A stretch of DNA of 64,000 nucleotides. Origin: Haemaphysalis longicornis. Its lineage: Eukaryota > Arthropoda > Arachnida > Ixodida > Ixodidae. The notes under the pieces were generated by a model, which worked only from the letters and a program-made list of their open reading frames with translations, was not told the origin of the DNA and did no database searches. The position numbers and the translations under genes were made by a program. Every line of letters starts with the position of its first letter. Positions within the stretch are counted from its first letter, which is position 1. Below, piece after piece: positions 57,773-64,000 of this stretch. The stretch is from the NCBI GenBank assembly GCA_013339765.2, contig CM023457.1, positions 59,203,355 through 59,267,354 on the forward strand. The letters are read 5' to 3'.

Positions 57773-58271
57773 TTAACCCTTTCAGAGTCAATGATGTACG
57801 TGTACGTCCCCTGCAAACACCTTCGAAACGGTCAATGACGTACACGTACGTCATTGCTTGTACGTTTAAAAAGCGCGCCTTTTTCGATCGTTTCTCTCGC
57901 TTGGCATGTGCTGCCACACTGCAGGAATACGTGAAATTTCTTTTTTGTTCCGATGCCTCTTCTTTTCTTTATGCTTTGCTACAGTAGTGCGCTGGCTATC
58001 GCTTGCGCATTCGGTTTCAACCTCCGGGCGCTTCTCCGCCTTCTTGCGCCCGCGAAACTTTTTTAGAATTTTTCTTGTGTTAATCATGAATAAATGCCGT
58101 GTATGTAAAAACACAAACTATTTTTTTGTCACTTTGTGGTGACCTAAAAAAAATCACAATTTTTTTCCTCGAAATAGATTAGTCAATTTAAATCAGCAAT
58201 ATATATATAAAAAAACTCGATCCTGGGGGTGGGTCGCATTTGGCCAAAAAATCTGACCCTCAAAGGGTTAA
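57773..58271. mobile_element. piggyBac-type MITE (TTAACCCTTT ends)
   Basis: TTAACCCTTTCAGAGTCA at the left and TGACCCTCAAAGGGTTAA at the right are inverted with TTAA on both sides. CCCTTT ends with a TTAA target fit piggyBac. Near the left end, CAATGACGTACACGTACGTC then ATTG is a near-perfect palindrome. Confidence 0.8.
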
Positions 58272-59280
58272 GCTTTGTTTTTGTTAAGGTTATATTTAAC
58301 AAAGACAATCCCATTATCAGTGCATAACAATCTGGCGATACTCTTGTTTGATTTCTGAATAAAAAGGTAAGTGCAGTCGCCGATCTTATGCAAATCTTAT
58401 GTTATGCGAAATCGACCCCGACATGCGAGCTTCATGGAAAGTTTGAGCTCGCACACACGAGTGGGTTGGACCAGATTAATTTTTTAGCAAGTTCGCTGAA
58501 GCGCAGCAGCACACAGTATGACAAAAAGACATGCCCACTTGATGTGCATTCATTATCTATCTGCTGTTGCACACTACCACAAGCAAATCAAGCTGCGGTG
58601 ACAAAAAACAATTATGCAGAGTACTGTAACGGCATTAAAAAAAATTGGCTGTGTATCTGCTCACTTTGGTGCAAATGTCGTTGAAAAATGATAATCTTCT
58701 GCCACTCGCCACTCTTCTCTCCTCTGTCTACCTCTCACAAAACTCTGTGCGGTGACCGGCGGCGTAGAATGGGACGTTATTCCTTTCGCATTCCCAACTC
58801 ATTAGAAGCGCTTAGGCGTCCTTAGAGTTTTACCGGCGCAACAAATACAGGTTACATCTACCCACATTGCACTGCACCCTTCCTAACAACGTTAAAAAAG
58901 CAACGTGGAAAAATTCTGTTGTTGATATCGTGCAGAGCATTATATTATGGTTTCCCCCCCTTTGCTAGCGACTGCTTGTTAAACCATTTCTGGAGTGATG
59001 GAGTGACAATGCTGACTGCAGAATTTGTTCTTAACAAAAGAGCCGGCCGCCCAAACAACAGGTGGCTTCCAGACAGCATGCACTAACAAACACATCCTTC
59101 AACCATAACCTGTCGAACTCTTATTGTTTCCTTTTTATTTGCAGCAAAAGAAAAAGCAGGCAACGAAACGAAGCTTGATTGCATGCCACACGTGGAACAC
59201 AACGGGAGAAACTCAATTTTCGCTCTGTGGTCACAAAGAAAAGTTTAGGCAGATTAAGAGAAAAATAGCAAATAGTAAAT

Positions 59281-59740
59281 GCATTATTTCTAACATTATT
59301 ACATACTAATAGTACTTCGAGACAAAAAATAGTAATGAGAACTCCACCCACTGCAAACAGCAATCAAGCAACTCAAAATAAGTCAGTTGTGAGACAAAGA
59401 GACCTTTTGTATAAAAAGTAGATTATGTTTTTTGATGTTCAAACGACACGCAAAAACCAAACGAAGATCAGGCACTTGTCTGCAACAGTCGAGAAAAAAA
59501 CTGAAACCATGTAGAAATGCATCATTCATAATGTGATTACACGCTGATATTTCAAGACAAAAAGAGTATTGAAAACACCACCCACCATGAAGAGTGATCA
59601 AGCAATGTAAAGAACTGCGATGTGACACTAAGAGGCCTCTCTAAATAATGTAGATTATGTTTTCCTGATGCTCAGACGATACACCAGAACCAAATGAGAA
59701 TCAAGCACTCGATGCAGCTTGACCCGTTTGCAACAATACT
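59281..59740 (+). repeat. Diverged tandem duplication, about 238-bp unit
   Basis: 59281-59518 and 59519-59740 align in order: ATTATTTCTAACATTATTAC with ATCATTCATAATGTGATTAC, ACTCCACCCACTG with ACACCACCCACC, ATCAAGCAA in both, GTAGATTATGTTTT in both, and CCAAACGAAGATCAGGCACT with CCAAATGAGAATCAAGCACT. Confidence 0.75.
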
Positions 59741-59929
59741 ATTTATCTTCAAGAAAACGAACACCGACTGTTTGTTCAGGAAAACCAGGAACTGTTACCC
59801 TGATGTCCCTTCTGACCCTTGATAATTTCTCCCGCCTGCTTGGGAGAAGATGCCCTTCATTTCAGCGACGCAGCACAGAGGACCAATCCTCCATTTACTG
59901 CCCTCAGAACAGCGGGGAGACATTAAAGG

Positions 59930-62400
59930 GGAGAGAGAGGAGCCACGCCGGGACAGGATGTAAATCTCTTCCCCGGCAACTTTTGGGCAAGCTCCCCAAC
60001 AACCCATCCTCTACGGACATTTCTGGAGATGTAGATGAGGGAGACGGAGAGGGAACGCCGCAGCCCCTATCCCGTTTCGCCTAGCAACGGCCGAGCCCTC
60101 CCTCCCTCCCTCCCACTGCGAATTTCGGGAAAATTGGGGAAAAAAACGGGAAGGAGATTTGGACTGCGTGCCCCTCTTTTCCCCGGAGACCTCTTCAAAC
60201 CCTCGCCCTCTCTACCTAATCTCCCGCCAACCCTTTCTCCAACGAGTTGGTCTAAAACGCGCCTGCGCGGAGACCTACGCGTCTTCCCCCTTTCGCTGCT
60301 GTTTTCCCCGCCGTTTTAAAGGGAACCCGAAGGGGAAAGGGGGTGGAAAACGCAGCGCACCCTCGCCCCCAGCTCTCTCTCCCTCTCTTTCTCCCTCCCT
60401 GTCACGTCGTTTCCTGGGAGAAATGTTCATTACTGTTTAGACTAATGAGATTCTTGCCGAGCTCGGCAAACCGACCGACGGGGGACGGCGGGCGAGTGAA
60501 GAATAGCAGGAGCAAAGGGGCACACGCGCGCGGAGCTTAGGGAAAGGGGAGGGTGCGTAGGGATCTTAGGGAAGCACGGGGAAAGGGGGCGGCGGGAAGG
60601 GTGGCACGGGGCTTCTGCAGCGGCAAGCCGCAGTCGTTTTCTCGGGAGCGGGACAAGCAGAGGTCATTTCAGTGGCGGTCTCCCAGGAAAGGGTTGGCAG
60701 GGAGACGTTGGGAAAGCTCTCTCTCTCTCTCGCGCGGGCGTAGAACAAAAAAAAGGGGGGGACGGAAAGGAACACACGTCAGGATTTCAAGAGACTATAA
60801 ACTGGCTGCGGGAAGGGAATCTCAATGGCGCGCTTCGGCACACCGAACGGCTAAGCCACCCACCCGCACGGCGCGTGGGACGACTGCATCGTGTATTCAC
60901 GAACGGAGGGAGGGAAAGGCCGGAGGAAAACGGGAATGAAACATGAGCATATCTTTTACATGAGCAGCAGAGAACAGCGCGCGAGGAGCGAAACGCAGTT
61001 GAAGGTTCGGCGAAGTCGCAAACGGCGCCGGTACGCAGCGGGTCGCGACGTGTAGTACCCAAAGATCTTATGCGATTAGGCACGTACAGGTGATTATCAA
61101 CCCACAGACAAAAAAAAAGCAGGAAATCGCAAGTTGAAATTGTCGCATAAATGCGTAAGGGCTTCAGTTCATTACTGAAAAGGCATTTTTGGAGCAACTG
61201 CCCTTTAATAAACACAAGCTTCATAAGGCCCCAAATACGCCTATGGAGCGCTTACACCAAGCCCCATTAAAGTTGGCTACACCACTCTACACAGGTACAC
61301 AGCTGGGAAGACGCATTACCACGGGACAGTACAGTTGTAAGCCTTTTCCTATACGTCGAAAGTGCGACAGATAAAGCGTTACATACGGACAGAGAGGTTT
61401 CATCATTGAGTCCACATAGAAATGCTTACGCATTTAGAAGTAAAACGCCCGCCTTGACGTCACTATATCGCAAGTGAAGATAAACAAAAATTATTGGCGC
61501 GTGGTAGTCAGCAGATATTAAAAAAATCGGCCAATTAGCTCCCGCTGACCTCTGGTCGCCACTTTCACCCGGGGCGCATACCGCCACAGTACAGACCACG
61601 CTCGTCGGCAGACTTGCAGATTTAATATTCGCGAAAAACAATAATAAACGTACAGAGATTGCATTATTCACTTGCGATTTTAAACCTACGCCGAGCGCCA
61701 CCACACGTGCCGAATAAGTTGAAAAAGAAACCGCGACCTACAAAGAGAAAACGTTTTAAAAACCGCGCCAAAGTACTGGGACGATCCACCTGTTTCCAGA
61801 AAAATGGGGCGGGAATACAAAAAAGTACACAACCCGCTATGCTCCCCAAAATACAACTAAAATGGCGACGCTAACACCGGGAAGAGCTAGGGCCCAGAGA
61901 ATGAGGGAGAGGTCAAATCGGAGAGCGAGCGGGCCGGGGCGCTGAACACCCGGCGAACAGGCGATCGGGAAAGCAGCAGAAAGAGCCGCGAATTAGGGAC
62001 GAGCTTTCCAGACGGGACCGAAAGGGCGGGAAGCGGGGGGCGAATGTGGCAATGGCGTGAGAACGACGTGATAGAAGGTCCAGGAACGTCTGTGCGCCGC
62101 GCGAACAAATACCGTCGGCCGCGAACACGGCGCGAAGACGAGGACGGCGTACGTGCGCGTACAATCGGGGGACGGGGGATAACAAAATAAGCAAAAAGGG
62201 CGGGAAAGTTTGAAACGGAGATCCGCCGAATGAAAAACGCGCGCGCGCGCGCTCGTTGGCGAGCTATAAGCCCGCCACCACGGAATAACGATTTGGGGCC
62301 GCGCACTCTGGTTCGCGCTCCGGCGACCCTACGTATTCTCCCATTACGCACATTTTCCTTCTCTTCCCCCCTCCCCCCCTTTTTTTTTGCCCCGATTACA
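59930..62400. promoter_or_regulatory. CpG-rich stretch, candidate promoter region
   Basis: GC content and CG dinucleotide frequency rise sharply over the rest of the window, with GC boxes, CT-rich stretches and CGCGCGCGCGC near 62240. This could mark a promoter of a neighbouring gene or a distal TDG promoter. The long open frames here (for example 60553-60939, and 61887-62441 on the minus strand) have biased low-complexity composition and are not supported as genes. Confidence 0.3.
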
Positions 62401-62949
62401 CTGTAAATGTTCGAAGGAAAAATTGAAAACACAACAATCATTTGACTTTCTTTTTTAGCACCATAACTCGTCAGAAAGCCGGTAATCCGTGGGTGGATGG
62501 CTCTAAGCGCGGAGTACGGCCGGACGCGTAATTCTACAACTCAGCTCGACGCTAGTTTCCTTCAAGCTGTGGTGACATGTGAAGCGAAATCCTCCAAAAC
62601 AAATGTTTTCTTCAATGTGTACGTGCCTCACTAGTCTGACACGTTGCCTCAGGCGCCTCGGGTGCTGTCCGATTTAAAAGCGTACCGCGCTTTATGTGGT
62701 GGCGCTGCAATCAGCAGTGCCCACGGATAGATAACTGAGGTTAGCAAAACGAAACTAAAGTTGGAGAAAAAAGACGAAGAAAATTTTCCCACTAATACAG
62801 CAACAGGGCCCGAAAGAATTCCACGCAAGTAATCAACTACAGCTGAGAGCAGAAAACAAGGCATAACTGATTGAAACAAGCGAAAAAGTTATAAAAATAA
62901 GCAAGTGCCGAACGATTGGCGAAAGAGCACGATAAGACTTTTTTATAAA

Positions 62950-63590
62950 AGTGAAAGACACAGGCGCAATGTCAACTCGTAGGGGCTATATGGTTACAGC
63001 AACGTCAGCGGTATACAAACTTGCAATGCATGCCGTAAATGTGAAACTAGCACGTTTTTGCATGGAAGGAAAACGCATATTACGGGAACTACAAAATGGA
63101 TTCAGACGAGGCAGGCACTCAGAGGACAGACAACCTGTTTGGCCGACCCAATGCATAGAGGTGTCAACGGCTCAAAAGCGACCGTTATGGATAGCACCTT
63201 TGGATATAAAAAAGGAGCTATATATATGTATGCGACAATATGGGTACGGAACTTTTATGGAGTCTACTTGAACAGGAGGGATTAGGAAAGTACCTTATGC
63301 AGATGTTTCGGGAAATTTAAAATGAGAGCGAGGTGCGAAACACGTGGGATGCCCCAAACCGGTTGTAAGTTATAAATAGAAGTTAAACGCAGGGTTGTCC
63401 TTTGTCGCCACTGCTGTTCACGCTGTACTACACGGCAAGATTAGAACGACAGCTTTAAGACAGTAAAATAGTTTTCACATATGTGCCATAGCCGCAGCTG
63501 ACAAAAAACAGCAACGCATCCCGGAACTGATATACGCGGACGACATAGTACAACTAGCAGATAACGAACACTCTTATCATATAACGAACA
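62950..63590 (+). pseudogene. Non-LTR reverse transcriptase remnant
   Basis: The frame pieces VTATSAVYKLAMHAVNVKLA, RELQNGFRRGRHSEDRQPVW, TQCIEVSTAQKRPLWIAPLD, IKKELYI, then GCPLSPLLFTLYYTARLERQ and ELIYADDIVQLADNE follow the order of RT palm motifs; YADD is the catalytic box, at about 63534. Frameshifts and stops separate the pieces. Fingers and palm only; no endonuclease was seen. The clade is undetermined. Confidence 0.82.
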
Positions 63591-63940
63591 AGGGACGCGT
63601 GGTAGTGGAGGAGCTATGCTGACGACTTAGACCAGCTGATAATCTTTACAGATACTAGGAAACCAGAGCACAACTATAATTATGTAAAAAAAAAAAAAAG
63701 CTGGGCCATCTCCACTAACGTGAAACCTGGGTAGGGGGCGAAGCATGCAGTGTATAAGTATTCTTGTCGCCTTGGAGTTTTTGCCAACGGAGATGAAACC
63801 ATTGGGGGGTACAGGCATACAGCTTTGCAGTAAAAGTCCCGCACGCAGCGTTCTAGCGCGAGTCGTTGGAAAACGAGTGTCCCGGGGTGTTCTTTTAGTA
63901 CGCGTTACCTTTCAGCGCACGGCGTTGGAAGACGATTTTG

Positions 63941-64000
63941 ATTGATTGTGGGGGCTAACGCACCGATGCTACACAGGCTACACGTACAATGCGGCCACGC
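63941..64000 (-). mobile_element. Ruka-like SINE, cut by window end
   Basis: TTGATTGATTGTGGGGGCTA then ACGCACCGATGCTACACAGG matches the tail and start of the body of the other minus-strand copies. The rest lies beyond 64000. Confidence 0.7.

Noticed and set aside
61887..62441. 184-residue minus-strand open frame in the CpG-rich block
   Set aside because: Arg/Ser/Pro-biased composition follows from high GC; no domain or conserved motif.
1..64000. Endogenous viral sequence or LTR retrotransposon
   Set aside because: No capsid, envelope, integrase or paired LTR was recognised; all reverse-transcriptase remnants fit non-LTR or Penelope types.

Overview
The window is non-coding-rich, repeat-dense animal DNA that looks like an ixodid (hard) tick genome. 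The evidence is eight copies or partial copies of a tRNA-derived SINE resembling the tick family Ruka, decayed RTE-type and other non-LTR reverse transcriptase remnants, a Penelope-like element with a GIY-YIG domain, and many TTAA- and TA-flanked MITEs. The genus cannot be fixed from the sequence; a metastriate tick is my best inference.

Only one host gene can be supported: a thymine-DNA glycosylase (TDG) on the minus strand. It spans at least 3213-48758 and possibly begins at 55481. Ten exons (called exons 2-11 here) were reconstructed from frames, canonical splice sites and matching phases. In transcript order they are 48758-48638, 42984-42542, 31763-31666, 30361-30184, 20451-20382, 18607-18475, 12843-12761, 11291-11215, 4676-4513 and 3344-3213. 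A possible exon 1 with the start codon lies at 55481-55467. The 3' end is not found and probably lies beyond position 1. The protein has a long polyglutamine/histidine N-terminus with two basic GRP/GRK patches, a PIP-degron-like motif, the catalytic GINPG motif, the VMPSSSARC loop and a VKEE sumoylation-type site. Two exons (3 and 10) are each one base short of an open frame, and the exon 1/2 junction would need one base fewer. This suggests uncorrected long-read indels or, less likely, a decaying gene.

Almost everything else is intron filled by transposons. Region by region: 1-3.2 kb holds a TTAA MITE and repeat fragments beside exon 11; 3.6-5.2 kb has two TA MITEs bracketing exon 10; 11.9-12.4 kb is an inverted duplication of a SINE plus flanks; 13-17.4 kb has MITEs, a SINE, a 209-nt purine tract and a possible piggyBac fragment; 18.5-21.3 kb has exons 7 and 6 beside an AT microsatellite and a TTAA MITE; 22.8-28.2 kb is a dense MITE cluster with a nested hAT; 28.5-29.1 kb is a SINE carrying a nested LINE tail; 33-34.5 kb has a SINE and an RTE remnant; 35-38.6 kb has MITEs and a SINE; 41.7-46.3 kb has a nested MITE, exon 3, a TTAA MITE and a SINE carrying a MITE; 48.6-50.7 kb has exon 2 next to a three-level transposon nest; 51.4-53.7 kb has RTE and Penelope remnants; 57.8-64 kb has a piggyBac-type MITE, a tandem duplication, a CpG-rich stretch and a non-LTR reverse transcriptase remnant. 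No rRNA, functional tRNA, CRISPR array or bacterial feature was seen, and I found no convincing new biological system. The most unusual host feature is the polyQ/AT-hook N-terminus of the glycosylase.
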